IMG/VR virus record: IMGVR_UViG_3300019487_000001
Coordinates: 126,001-190,000 of that record
DNA length: 64,000 bases
Origin: a virus
Strand: one strand, 5' to 3'
The notes under the pieces are model-generated. The model had not been told where the DNA came from, did no database searches, and was given only the letters and a program-made list of their open reading frames with translations. Both the position numbers and the translations under genes were made by a program. Positions 53,845-62,165 of this stretch are shown here, one piece after another; position 1 is the stretch's first letter, and every line of letters begins with the position of its first letter.

Positions 53845-56770
53845 CCACCAAAGCAATCTTAGCGATAGCATTCGGACCTGTATACCGGACAGTGACACGA
53901 GAATTCCGCGAAAGATTCTGGTCAGCAGTGAGATTTGCATCCGAGACTTTTTGCTCGATTGTATTTTTGTTTGCTCTGATGACTGTACCGCCAAGGTCCG
54001 CTCCCAAGAGGTCTAGTAACTTGTCCCCTCTTACTTGAATGATAGTTCCACTTATAGCATTCCCTGAAACTTCCTTCAATAATAAGATTTCTCCCACTTT
54101 ATTGGGAGCCTCTAACTGCAATTGTAATAGAGCTGGTAACCGTAGAATGAACTTGACTGTTATTGTGTCAGAGATTCTACAAATGCGTGGAGTGGCAAAG
54201 TATGGAGCTACAACTAGAGCGACGGATTCAAGGCCATCCGGGTCGAATGCACCTGGTGCATAAAATAAAGGAGATCCGTTAGACAGTTTGCCATCTCTGC
54301 CTGCACCGGGACGCAATTGGATCTCAACAATAGCCTCCGCCAGTTCTCCACCTAAGAGAGGGCCACCGAGATTGAAGGTACTCTCGAGCATGGCCGGATC
54401 GAACGGCGGGAAGATGGGGCCATTGATAATGTTCTGACCAATAACTATGTTGTTAATCTTTAGAGTGATGGTCAGTTTATCGATGGGCCACACTTGACTG
54501 ATAGCTTGACCGGGGAGATCTGAGTCTTCGAAGATGTTAAAGCCGGTCGCCTGGACTTTGATCTGGGTGTCATTCAATATCGTATCGCTACCATCCGGAT
54601 TAGATATGGTGATGTCAGTAAGATTACACTGGGGGTCCTCATTAAACCGATAGAGGTTCACGTCATAGTTATCGAACGGTATGGGGAAGATACCTTGGCC
54701 TCGCACCAACGCCGATGGCAGCGCTCCAAACAGACCGGTGCGTGTGAAGGTATGATCGGGCGTATTAAGATCCAAGCCTTCACCAGAAGCCTTTGTACTC
54801 GTAGGTGTAGCTGGTACAAAGACTGGGATCTTAATTAAACCTAGATAAGGCCTACCCCCTAGATCGATATCAAACTCCAGAGGACTTGGGTATTCCTCAC
54901 TACCGATAGGTCTGTGATCGAATGGAGTGTGATCATCGGGGGTACCTTGGCCATGTTCCACCAGGAGACCAGGGAACGGGTCATTGGTATTTGCAACACG
55001 AGGATCTGGGTGGGCAAGGATTGGGAGAAGAGGCTTTGTGAGCCGCCAGACATCTACGTCGAAAGCAGCGCTACCATCTACATCATTAAAGGTAAACGGG
55101 TAGACGTCATTCTCAATCGGATGGCGTTTGAATCCATCGCCACCGTCAAAGACAGTGGTTCCAAATGTCTGGTTCTTATTGATCTCGTATGCAACTGCGG
55201 GTACGCCACCAACTCCCAGCGTTCCCGTCTCCGGTGGTTTGTTCCCTAGAATTGAGTGCTCGAAAATGCCACGGATAAACCGGTCTATTCCGATACCGTC
55301 ATCTAGGGGTACAGGGAGATCAGAGGTGTGTCTGATCATTGAGTTCGGATCGTGGTGAATATTGTGGGGAACTCCACTATCCAAAATATCTGTATTATGA
55401 ACGTCGCTACCGACATGGGTCTTAGCGTCCAGGTCGATATCTGAGTAACCAAATCTTATTGCGACAACATTAAAATTGTCTCCGTCTAGGTCAATGATAC
55501 CCGTCGGCATAACCTGGAACCTGTGCCCTTGGAAGCCGGGCAGCTTCGGTATATTAACCTCGAACTTGTGTTGTAGAGAGTCTCGGCGGGATCCTACGCC
55601 GTTGGCAGAGAAGATGTGACCTAAGGCATCTGATCCTATATTGAAGGGCTGGAAGAACTTATGGCCCAAACTCTCGATAGTAGAGACCTGGGTAATAGCA
55701 AGGCGGTGGAAGAGGAAGTCAAAGGCTCTGAGAGCACCTTGGAACTTATGACCGAATTGATCTTCTGCATCCTGCTCGACCGCGAAACGATGGTTGAGGA
55801 CCTGACCGATGGCACTGAAGTGATGTCCTAGAGCATCTATGGTGCCAACCTCAACGGCAAGTCTATGGCCGAGGGGTTCGTTCGCATTGATGCCAGCGAT
55901 GTTAAACTCATGGCCTAGCTCATCTGTATCATCCTGAGTAACACCGAAGCGACAACCTAGGGCATCCGTAGCATTTTGGGCAACGGCAAACTTATGACCG
56001 AATGGATCTCCGAAGACACCGAAGCGATGCTCCATTTCATCTTGTGTGCTTATAGATACGGAGAACTTGTGGCCGAAGTTATCTGTTACGAATGGTAATG
56101 CAAACTTATGACCTAGCGCATCCGTAGCATCTATGTGATCAATGTTGAACTTGTGTGAGAAGTTATCTTTAGCTTGGACAGTACCGGTGAATTTGTGACC
56201 AAGGGCATCTGCCTGGTCTACAAATCCTACAGTAAACTTGTGGCCAAGTTCGTCTGTATCCCGAATCTCATTACAATTAAACCGATGACCAATGTGATTC
56301 TGAATTTCAGCACGGAACTTATGGCCTAGGGAGTCTGAAGCATTAATCTCATTGACATTAAACCTATGCCCAAACCTTTGACCTTCGTCAAAGGGATAGG
56401 GGGGAACGTCAATGCCGGGAATGGTAAATTTATGACCGAGTTGGTCGGCTGGAGTGGCGTTGAACTTATGACCTAGTTCATCTTGATCGTCGATATGATC
56501 GACGTTGAACCGGTGTCCTAGAGCATCAGTAGCACTGATGGGACTTGCGTTGAACTTATGACCGAGTGCGTCAGTAGCTTGAACAGCTACGGTAAACTTG
56601 TGCCCTAGTTCATCGGTCGCAGTAAATACCGCTGTGAACTTATGTCCGAGTGCATCAGTCGCATCAATATGATCGACGTTAACCCTATGCCCTAGGGCAT
56701 CGGTTCCGAATTCGCCGAACTGAATAACGACGGCACATAAAAGAGGTATGTTAATGGGGGTACAGGACAA
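53831..56770 (-). CDS. 979-residue protein with about 28 tandem GHKF-type repeats and beta-rich C-terminal region
   Basis: Residues 20-420 are almost wholly tandem copies of a 10-22-residue unit (mostly about 14-15), consensus [AE]LGH[KR]F-x-[VA]-x(3-5)-[AT]-[TD]-D. Examples are TDALGHKFNV and DELGHKFTV; exceptions include LGCRF and LFHRL. Residues 420-979 are beta-rich domains without motifs. Shared phrases with the + strand tail proteins (VDHID, GHEFNIAGI) indicate a common origin. The start is uncertain: a TTG at 56770 with only GGGAAG 12 bp upstream; no better in-frame start exists before the first repeat. Probably a large virion or scaffold protein; I recognise no known family. Confidence 0.75.
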   Translation of the reverse strand: MSCTPINIPLLCAVVIQFGEFGTDALGHRVNVDHIDATDALGHKFTAVFTATDELGHKFTVAVQATDALGHKFNASPISATDALGHRFNVDHIDDQDELGHKFNATPADQLGHKFTIPGIDVPPYPFDEGQRFGHRFNVNEINASDSLGHKFRAEIQNHIGHRFNCNEIRDTDELGHKFTVGFVDQADALGHKFTGTVQAKDNFSHKFNIDHIDATDALGHKFALPFVTDNFGHKFSVSISTQDEMEHRFGVFGDPFGHKFAVAQNATDALGCRFGVTQDDTDELGHEFNIAGINANEPLGHRLAVEVGTIDALGHHFSAIGQVLNHRFAVEQDAEDQFGHKFQGALRAFDFLFHRLAITQVSTIESLGHKFFQPFNIGSDALGHIFSANGVGSRRDSLQHKFEVNIPKLPGFQGHRFQVMPTGIIDLDGDNFNVVAIRFGYSDIDLDAKTHVGSDVHNTDILDSGVPHNIHHDPNSMIRHTSDLPVPLDDGIGIDRFIRGIFEHSILGNKPPETGTLGVGGVPAVAYEINKNQTFGTTVFDGGDGFKRHPIENDVYPFTFNDVDGSAAFDVDVWRLTKPLLPILAHPDPRVANTNDPFPGLLVEHGQGTPDDHTPFDHRPIGSEEYPSPLEFDIDLGGRPYLGLIKIPVFVPATPTSTKASGEGLDLNTPDHTFTRTGLFGALPSALVRGQGIFPIPFDNYDVNLYRFNEDPQCNLTDITISNPDGSDTILNDTQIKVQATGFNIFEDSDLPGQAISQVWPIDKLTITLKINNIVIGQNIINGPIFPPFDPAMLESTFNLGGPLLGGELAEAIVEIQLRPGAGRDGKLSNGSPLFYAPGAFDPDGLESVALVVAPYFATPRICRISDTITVKFILRLPALLQLQLEAPNKVGEILLLKEVSGNAISGTIIQVRGDKLLDLLGADLGGTVIRANKNTIEQKVSDANLTADQNLSRNSRVTVRYTGPNAIAKIALVDDDI
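55500..56710 (-). repeat. Tandem array coding for the GHKF peptide
   Basis: About 28 coding units of 30-66 bp (mostly 42-48). Codons vary widely among units encoding the same residues, so selection acts on the peptide, not on the DNA. Neighbouring units share longer phrases in places (ATDALGHKF), suggesting repeated unequal exchange. Confidence 0.85.
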
Positions 56771-56949
56771 TTAGGTACACGCTTCCCAGTAGATGGGCCT
56801 AGCTAAAATCGAGGACGTGAGCAGCGCACGGGGGAATTTAAAACTGCGAAGCAGAAAGCAGTGGTTTTGAATTCCCAAGGAGCAGGTCGACGCCCGGAGA
56901 TTTTAGAAAGAGCCGTGGGGAAGATGCGTAAGGGGGTGGGGAAAGGGAA
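56771..56949. ncRNA. Candidate structured RNA or regulatory leader in GC-rich gap
   Basis: This 179-bp gap lies between the 291-residue gene and the GHKF-scaffold gene. Nested pairings: CTAAAATC (56803-56810) with GATTTTAG (56899-56906); CGTG-AGCAGCG-CACG (56816-56830); and GGGAATTTAAAAC (56832-56844) with GTTTTGAATTCCC (56864-56876, 13 bp with one G-T). CTGC-GAA-GCAG is an alternative inner hairpin. The layout is a multi-arm junction. It is GC- and purine-rich unlike the flanks. It could be a leader or small RNA on either strand; I match it to no known class. Confidence 0.5.
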
Positions 56950-57825
56950 CTATTCTTGTAAAAAGGTTATGTTACCGTATCCAGCAAAGCCGCCGTTGGG
57001 TTTGAATAATCGATAGACGTCGGCGCCGTCGGTAAGAGTATCACGGGATACCCAAAATCCATCTGTTGCCAGAGCAAAGATGTCTAGTAATCTACCGCGA
57101 TAATGCCTATTGAGAGCTCCGTGACTCGTCGGAGAGACCAGAAAGAAGCTATACAGATACCATCTGTTATCCCAAACACTGGGATTAGCTAGGTTATGGT
57201 CAATGACAGAGATACTTGCCAAGAACGGATCGTTCTCAGCAAATGGATCTGGTGCACTTGCAACTGCACCTGTACCTGCCGTATTGAAGGTCTGCAGGCT
57301 ACCGCCGCTTCCAGTTGTACCGTTACCGTTTACTGCCACTACCGGTACTGGATCTTGCGCTGGGGTATGAAGACGTGCGTATGTCCCAAAGTAGAACAAC
57401 GAAATGATCCCTGTATGAGAGATGTCTCCCTCTAGGGCAATAATGATCCTGTCTTTAGAGACAGAGATCCAGAAGGCAACCAGATCGTTTTCTGATACGA
57501 AGTTACCATCTGTAAATACTTCCTGATTGAATTGCTCGGTCACCACCGTCATGCCAGCATTCAAACCGCCACGCCATCTCTGGTTTCGCTGAGGAGTTCC
57601 CTCTCCTAGCCACTGCCAGTACATGTCGATTTGGTTAATGTTCGTAGGAATGCCGCCACTAGTTGGACAACGAGCGATTCTTAATGACACATTGGTTCTT
57701 TCCCATGCGTCTCCTGGAGCTGCCGTCACGCTGTTCCCGTTAGCTGCGACAAATCCAGTAACAAGATCATAGATCTGTTGATCTACGTCTTGCCATGTGA
57801 GTGTTCCTGTTAAAAAGGATGTCAC
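56950..57825 (-). CDS. Probable virion surface protein
   Basis: The 291-residue protein is beta-rich and soluble, with Gly/Asn loops, aromatic clusters (IDMYWQWLGEG, then DNRWYLYSFFLVSP) and an end FAGYGNITFLQE. The style resembles fibre or head decoration proteins. It lies two bases after the zinc-ribbon gene stop and upstream of the GHKF gene. It has no GHKF motif. No family is recognised. Confidence 0.55.
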   Translation of the reverse strand: MTSFLTGTLTWQDVDQQIYDLVTGFVAANGNSVTAAPGDAWERTNVSLRIARCPTSGGIPTNINQIDMYWQWLGEGTPQRNQRWRGGLNAGMTVVTEQFNQEVFTDGNFVSENDLVAFWISVSKDRIIIALEGDISHTGIISLFYFGTYARLHTPAQDPVPVVAVNGNGTTGSGGSLQTFNTAGTGAVASAPDPFAENDPFLASISVIDHNLANPSVWDNRWYLYSFFLVSPTSHGALNRHYRGRLLDIFALATDGFWVSRDTLTDGADVYRLFKPNGGFAGYGNITFLQE

Positions 57826-57826
57826 C

Positions 57827-58156
57827 CTATACCACCTCTTGCTTCTCTTCTCCCTTGACTTGAGCCTGCTGCTCTAAGATTGCAGCCTGCTTAGCCTTAA
57901 ACTCTTCTATGTCTTTTTCGATGAGCTCGCGTCGCTTAAGGGCGACACATACTCGTCTGGTCTTGGGGTTGAAATACTGGTACGGTTCTAACGGACACGC
58001 AGGTCCGCATTTGTAAGGACGGATCTCTTTCTTGAGAGCATGTTCCGCAGTCCAGCCCTGCTTGAACGTAAGCTTAAGAGCGTCGTACGCTTCCCGGGTA
58101 GCAACAGTTTCAGATAAACCACACTTCTTGCAACTGTAAGTATAGCTCTTAGGCAT
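57827..58156 (-). CDS. Small zinc-ribbon protein coupled to recA
   Basis: ATG 58156 lies within the recA end (8-bp overlap); a longer frame to 58243 runs through recA and is rejected. The 109-residue product has [11 protein letters not shown] (residues 7-17) and [15 protein letters not shown] (about 52-66) as four cysteines, followed by a charged helical tail. It may be a RecA-associated or DNA-binding accessory. Confidence 0.6.
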   Translation of the reverse strand: MPKSYTYSCKKCGLSETVATREAYDALKLTFKQGWTAEHALKKEIRPYKCGPACPLEPYQYFNPKTRRVCVALKRRELIEKDIEEFKAKQAAILEQQAQVKGEEKQEVV

Positions 58157-59213
58157 TGCGCTTAACCCTTTCAAGTACAAGGTTACGTAGCTTAGTAAAC
58201 AAAGCTCCGTTGGTACGGAGTAATTCTTTGACGGAATCGGCACCCTGACCTAAGCGCTCGCCTTCAAATGAATACCAGGATCCTGCCTTTTCTATGATGT
58301 TGAGATCAGTGGCGAGTGATAAAACCTCCCCGGCTTTATCCACACCCTGGCCAAATATAAGATCGAACTCGCACTGCTTAAAGGGTGGAGCTACTTTATT
58401 TTTGACAACCTTAACCTTGGTAGAGTTACCAACGGTATTAGGATCATCGCCTTCAACCTGAGATTTTTCTTTCACTGCTCCGGTCCTACGAACATCTAGT
58501 CGAATCGTAGCATAGAACTTGAGAGCGTTACCGCCGGTCGTCGTTTCAGGACTGCCAAACACAACACCGATCTTAGATCGAAGCTGGTTAATAAAGATGA
58601 TTACCGGGCCGGTTTCATGATCTCCGAGAAAGCCTACCATCTTCCTCATAGCTTGGCTCATGAGGCGGGCCTGAAGGCCCATGTGACTGTCGCCTATCTC
58701 GCCTTCGATTTCGGCTTGAGGAACTAGGGCCGCGACAGAATCTATAAGAATAACATCGACAGCCTTAGACTCGATAAGCTCTTGAACGATCTGAAGAGCT
58801 TGCTCGCCGGAATCTGGCTGGGACAGTAAAAGTTCATCAGCATCTACACCCAAATTAACGGCATAGTTCATATCCAGGGCGTGCTCTGCGTCTACGATAG
58901 CAGCTATGCCCCCAGACTTCTGTGCGTTAGCTACCACCTGAAGACCGAGAGTTGTTTTGCCTGTACTCTCAGGCCCAAAGATCTCAGTAATAGCACCACG
59001 GGGCAAACCACCTACGCCCAGGGCTATATCTAAACCCAAGGAACCAGTGGAGATGGATCGTGGACTTGTTACGGCATCAAGACCGTATTTGGCAATAGCA
59101 CCTTTACCAAAATTCTTGGTGATTGTAGCGAGAGCTACTTGTAGGCGCTTCTCTTTATCGGGATCGGAAACCTTAATAGTTTCAGGGACTTCGTCATCTT
59201 TTTTCTTAGACAT
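58149..59213 (-). CDS. recA: RecA recombinase
   Basis: The 354-residue enzyme has standard length and motifs: [11 protein letters not shown] Walker A (about residue 68), [18 protein letters not shown] Walker B and loop L1 region, [20 protein letters not shown] loop L2. N-terminal TKNFGKGA-like and [15 protein letters not shown] segments are present. It is closer to bacterial RecA than to T4 UvsX. It supports strand exchange, recombination-dependent replication and repair. It is directly controlled by the near-consensus promoter at 59241-59269. Confidence 0.95.
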   Translation of the reverse strand: MSKKKDDEVPETIKVSDPDKEKRLQVALATITKNFGKGAIAKYGLDAVTSPRSISTGSLGLDIALGVGGLPRGAITEIFGPESTGKTTLGLQVVANAQKSGGIAAIVDAEHALDMNYAVNLGVDADELLLSQPDSGEQALQIVQELIESKAVDVILIDSVAALVPQAEIEGEIGDSHMGLQARLMSQAMRKMVGFLGDHETGPVIIFINQLRSKIGVVFGSPETTTGGNALKFYATIRLDVRRTGAVKEKSQVEGDDPNTVGNSTKVKVVKNKVAPPFKQCEFDLIFGQGVDKAGEVLSLATDLNIIEKAGSWYSFEGERLGQGADSVKELLRTNGALFTKLRNLVLERVKRNA

Positions 59214-59240
59214 TGTAAATCCTCGTTAAAGTTACAGTTC

Positions 59241-59269
59241 AGTATACAGTATGAACTATGAACTGTCAA
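59241..59269 (-). promoter_or_regulatory. Near-consensus sigma70 promoter for recA
   Basis: On the - strand TTGACA is followed after exactly 17 bp by TATACT; recA starts 28 bp beyond the -10. The spacer holds a direct repeat GTTCATA-GTTCATA, and TGAAC/GTTCA arms flank the -10, a possible operator. No LexA-type box matches. Confidence 0.8.
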
Positions 59270-59746
59270 CTATCTCTTGGGCTTCTTCTCGTGCTGGTCG
59301 TACCAAAGAATCATTAGAAGGTTCCAGGCAGCATGGCCCAGATGGGCAAGACCACTTTCAGGATCATTAGTTTCACCCTGTTGCCAGGCAGCAATGTGGC
59401 GGCGGGCACTCGAGAGACGGTCTTGTACTACCTTAGAATGGTCTGTGGTATTAAGAGACTTCTTCCAGTTGTGCGGTGCATATTTCTTAGCTCCGAAGGT
59501 GAAGATCTCAGCTAGCACAGATTCCCATTGCCAGGGAATCAAGTCATACATCGTTTTGTTCTGGTTATATCGAAGCGTATGTTCCGAGGTCTGCTGTTTA
59601 CGAATCTCAGCTTCAGGCGCAGAAGCCTCAGATTCTGAGGCTGTCTTAACATCAGCCAGTCGCTCAGCTTCTTCTGGAGACACGATCGTAGCTTTGATTT
59701 CTTTACTATTGGCCTGGTAGCCACCGAATGACGTATAATGTCCCAT
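59270..59746 (-). CDS. Phage dATP/dGTP diphosphohydrolase-like protein (DUF5664)
   Basis: A 158-residue protein. The C-terminal domain has RYNQNKTMYDLIPWQW, EIFTFGAKKYAPHNW, RRHIAAWQQGE, DPESGLAHLGHAAWN, matching the phage domain annotated as the dATP/dGTP diphosphohydrolase N-terminus (all-alpha, MazG-like metal site with E/H/D). Such enzymes hydrolyse dNTPs, shaping the pool for phage replication. The N-terminal 60 residues are low complexity. Confidence 0.7.
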   Translation of the reverse strand: MGHYTSFGGYQANSKEIKATIVSPEEAERLADVKTASESEASAPEAEIRKQQTSEHTLRYNQNKTMYDLIPWQWESVLAEIFTFGAKKYAPHNWKKSLNTTDHSKVVQDRLSSARRHIAAWQQGETNDPESGLAHLGHAAWNLLMILWYDQHEKKPKR

Positions 59747-59747
59747 T

Positions 59748-60341
59748 CTAAGTCCTCCTCTTTTCTATTTCTATTTTAATTTGCTCGAGTAAGTATAGCC
59801 AATTGTGGTTAGGCAGTCTATGAATATTCTCATAATTCTTTTCACAATCACCATAGACAGTTTGATTATATGAATGCGGGGGAACAAAGACTTTGATCCC
59901 TGCAGCTGCACATTTATGCGCCACCGTTGGGTGGTCGTCAACTAGGATTGGTATGTGGTTTGCTAGACAGATGTCTTGCTTCTCATTAGTGAACGCAATC
60001 CAGTCGTAATGTATCTTGTACTGCGACAGCCACCAATGAGTGTCTTGGACGATCTCAGGATACTGCCAGCGGTGGGTGATGATAGCAATTTCACAACCCC
60101 AAGTCTCGTGAAGCTCTTTAATGACTGACGGAATATTAGGATCAATAATGGGAGCATTTCTAAATACAAATGGAGTGAAGGCTATCTTCTCCATCCTCTT
60201 ATCTGAGACACCTGGTATCCGGGCACGAGTGCCTTGCATCTGGTTTGGATCAAAAGTCTTACCTAGCTTGAGACTACATACCTCAGAGAAAAATTGATTA
60301 AACGCAACGATGGTATTATCGAGGTCAAAGGCTATTTTCAT
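59748..60341 (-). CDS. HAD-family 5'(3')-deoxyribonucleotidase-like phosphatase
   Basis: The 197-residue product has motif I AFDLDNTIVAF (residues 4-14), motif II Thr (IAIITHR), Lys (NEKQDICLA) and motif IV PILVDDHPTVAH. The arrangement matches small HAD nucleotidases (NT5C-like). It dephosphorylates deoxynucleotides, or another small phosphate ester. The motif I second Asp (D-L-D) is intact, so it should be active. Confidence 0.8.
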   Translation of the reverse strand: MKIAFDLDNTIVAFNQFFSEVCSLKLGKTFDPNQMQGTRARIPGVSDKRMEKIAFTPFVFRNAPIIDPNIPSVIKELHETWGCEIAIITHRWQYPEIVQDTHWWLSQYKIHYDWIAFTNEKQDICLANHIPILVDDHPTVAHKCAAAGIKVFVPPHSYNQTVYGDCEKNYENIHRLPNHNWLYLLEQIKIEIEKRRT

Positions 60342-60825
60342 AGCTAACCTCCAAGTATTGAACTGCTAATCTAATGCGTTCCGGGCTATCATTGAAGCAC
60401 CCGATTCCTTGGTTACACTTCTCGCACAACAGGCCCCTGATTCGGCCAGTTGTATGACAATGGTCTACGGCAAACGCCTTACTGAACTCATCTCTATGCT
60501 GGGAACACACTGCACAAAGGAAGTTTTGTTGACCTAAAATACGATCATATTCTGATGCAGTAATACCAAACTTGTTCTTCAAGCGAGCGTTTCGCCTCTG
60601 TTCATATGTTAACTCGATGCGAGCTCGTTGTGATATCTTTTCAAAGTTCTTTTCGTACCAGGCCTTATTGCGAGCGTTAGAGTATTCTTTATTTCTTAGA
60701 TACCAGCTAGCTGCGAACGCTTTCACACAAACCTTGCAACACCAGGCAAGCCCGCCCTTCCTCTTCCTTGACTTATGGAACTCTGATTCTTGCTTGTTGT
60801 ATTTGCAACGGGGGCATTTCTTCAT
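60325..60825 (-). CDS. Recombination endonuclease VII (HNH, T4 gp49-like)
   Basis: The 166-residue enzyme starts CPRCKYNKQESEFHKS and has a second C-x2-C (WCCKVC). The core FGITASEYDRILGQQNFLC, then CSQH, FAVDHCHTTGRIRGLLC and EKCNQGIGCFNDSP is the endonuclease VII family pattern (DHCH, G-L-L-C, N-x-x-x-G). Such enzymes resolve Holliday and branched DNA before packaging. Second junction-resolving function in this window, with RusA. Confidence 0.9.
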   Translation of the reverse strand: MKKCPRCKYNKQESEFHKSRKRKGGLAWCCKVCVKAFAASWYLRNKEYSNARNKAWYEKNFEKISQRARIELTYEQRRNARLKNKFGITASEYDRILGQQNFLCAVCSQHRDEFSKAFAVDHCHTTGRIRGLLCEKCNQGIGCFNDSPERIRLAVQYLEVSYENSL

Positions 60826-61319
60826 GGATGTTCGATTGTCCCTTTAGGATAAACCTTTAATGACTCGAACTCGTCACAGCTTTCACTTGTCCAGGAATCG
60901 CTAGGATCATCTAACTTGGCAAGCATCTTCTCAATGATCACGCGCCACATCTCGCTCGTGTATCCACGTGGCTCCATGGACCGATTGGCAACGTTTAACT
61001 CGAAGTTAGGTTTCCAATACGTGAACTTAACTTTATAGTATCTGGGGATCTGTTGAAGGACTAGAGCCCTGTCATACATAGAGAGGTTGACGTCGTCCAC
61101 GATAATATTATCACCGTGAAGACAAGCCGTGCGGATAAGACTCAAGAACATCTTGTCATAGAGAATCGCCATGTCCTCACGGAAGTCATATGAACCTCCA
61201 TGGCACATATAGATCAGCTGGTCTTTATTGATTACGGTATATCCGTCAAGCATCCGCCTGCGGGTGTACGTGGACTTGCCGGATCCCGGCAAGCCTATTA
61301 AGATATCTGCTGTAGGCAT
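60822..61319 (-). CDS. P-loop kinase, polynucleotide-kinase-like
   Basis: A 165-residue protein with Walker A LIGLPGSGKSTYTRR (residues 7-21), VINKDQL, IIVDDVNLS (Walker B-like D-D-V-N) and a C-terminal NRSMEPRGYTSEMWRVI lid-type segment. The size and pattern match the 5'-kinase domain of T4 Pnkp-like enzymes. It may phosphorylate nucleic-acid ends or a hypermodified base. It has no phosphatase domain, though a HAD gene lies close by. Confidence 0.75.
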   Translation of the reverse strand: MPTADILIGLPGSGKSTYTRRRMLDGYTVINKDQLIYMCHGGSYDFREDMAILYDKMFLSLIRTACLHGDNIIVDDVNLSMYDRALVLQQIPRYYKVKFTYWKPNFELNVANRSMEPRGYTSEMWRVIIEKMLAKLDDPSDSWTSESCDEFESLKVYPKGTIEHP

Positions 61320-61321
61320 GA

Positions 61322-62023
61322 TTAAACCTCGGTATCAAGATTCCGTTTCATTAAGTTACGGAGCTTCTTAGTCATGTGTCGCGGTCGTTTGTAAATAGGT
61401 GAAGTCTGATTATTAATTTCAAACAAGGCTGCCCACTTCATATGATAAATGAAGCCTTCGAGTGTTGTGAAGACATGAGTTGCCTTAGAGATAACAGATA
61501 GGGATACTTTCTCGAGCGGGATATCCTTACCAATGATTAGGAATACGGGGATCCCACGTGCATTGGCCCAGCCTACTTCCATCGCGCTACCGCCACCACC
61601 GAATATCGATTCGTCCCAATAGATAGCTAGGGAGTCATTGCGCGTATCAATGACCTTCTTGTCTGCATCGAGAAGACTAGAGACAATGGCCGCAGCCCTG
61701 GGGAGAGTCGACCACTTCTTGAGAGCTTTAAGCTCATTGGCATTGATGCCAAAAGCCTCTAGGACACCACGCTCTTCTGCTGGAGGATTGAAGAATTTAT
61801 ACCAGGGATCTAGTTCTAGAACAATACGATCGCGCCAGCCCAGACCGTAGTCTTTGGCATATTCCATGCCACCAGAAAGATAGATGTCTTCTACCGCTTC
61901 TGGTAAGCGCTTACTACCGCGTTTTGGTAACACTAGACAGGAATACTTGTTCAGCTTTGATTGATCAATTTTGTCATCGGGAGATAGCCACACGGGCAAT
62001 TGATACTGCTTTGCCTTGTTCAT
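61322..62023 (-). CDS. Nucleoside 2-deoxyribosyltransferase-like protein
   Basis: The 233-residue product has IYLSGGMEYAKDYG (N-terminal strand and Gly-Gly-Met), DSLAIYWDESIFGGGGSAMEV and WANARGIPVFLIIGKD: the substrate-binding and acid residues pattern of the NDT family (D and E near G-S/T-x-x-E). These enzymes swap bases on deoxynucleosides. An extended C-terminus is basic. A phage role in nucleotide recycling is likely. Confidence 0.7.
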   Translation of the reverse strand: MNKAKQYQLPVWLSPDDKIDQSKLNKYSCLVLPKRGSKRLPEAVEDIYLSGGMEYAKDYGLGWRDRIVLELDPWYKFFNPPAEERGVLEAFGINANELKALKKWSTLPRAAAIVSSLLDADKKVIDTRNDSLAIYWDESIFGGGGSAMEVGWANARGIPVFLIIGKDIPLEKVSLSVISKATHVFTTLEGFIYHMKWAALFEINNQTSPIYKRPRHMTKKLRNLMKRNLDTEV

Positions 62024-62037
62024 AGTGTTTTACCTTC

Positions 62038-62057
62038 CTATGTTTGGTTGAACATAG
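62038..62057. promoter_or_regulatory. Inverted repeat at the transcription start of the nucleotide operon
   Basis: CTATGTT-TGGTTG-AACATAG (7-bp arms) spans the expected transcription start of the promoter just upstream and ends before the AGGAAGG ribosome-binding site. Either an operator or a 5'-UTR hairpin. Confidence 0.5.
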
Positions 62058-62061
62058 TGAT

Positions 62062-62090
62062 AGGATATCGACAAAGACTATGCGTGTCAA
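62062..62090 (-). promoter_or_regulatory. Near-consensus sigma70 promoter
   Basis: On the - strand TTGACA is followed after exactly 17 bp by TATCCT, in the 142-bp gap before the deoxyribosyltransferase gene. It reads the operon through the kinase, endonuclease VII and phosphatase genes. Confidence 0.75.
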
Positions 62091-62165
62091 GGCTCAATTC
62101 TTATGAACATGTCCATGCTATTAGGATCACCCAAAATAGCACTACAAGAAACCAAGGTCTTACTG

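Noticed and set aside
53845-53994. N-terminal extension of the RFGELL protein
   Set aside because: It runs through the 3' end of the 979-residue gene with low-quality sequence; the ATG at 53844 gives standard operon overlap.
55500-56710. Regular tandem repeats resembling a CRISPR array
   Set aside because: The units are in one long open frame, vary at synonymous sites and lack unique spacers of uniform length; they are protein repeats.
56907-56949. Group II intron domain V starting GAGCCGT
   Set aside because: The catalytic AGC/GUUC pairing and bulge are missing; only the first seven bases fit.
58157-58243. N-terminal extension of the zinc-ribbon protein after recA
   Set aside because: It lies inside recA in another frame; the ATG at 58156 starts directly before the cysteine ribbon.
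59230-59270. LexA/SOS box before recA
   Set aside because: Dyads are present but neither CTGT-N8-ACAG nor GAAC-N4-GTTC fits.
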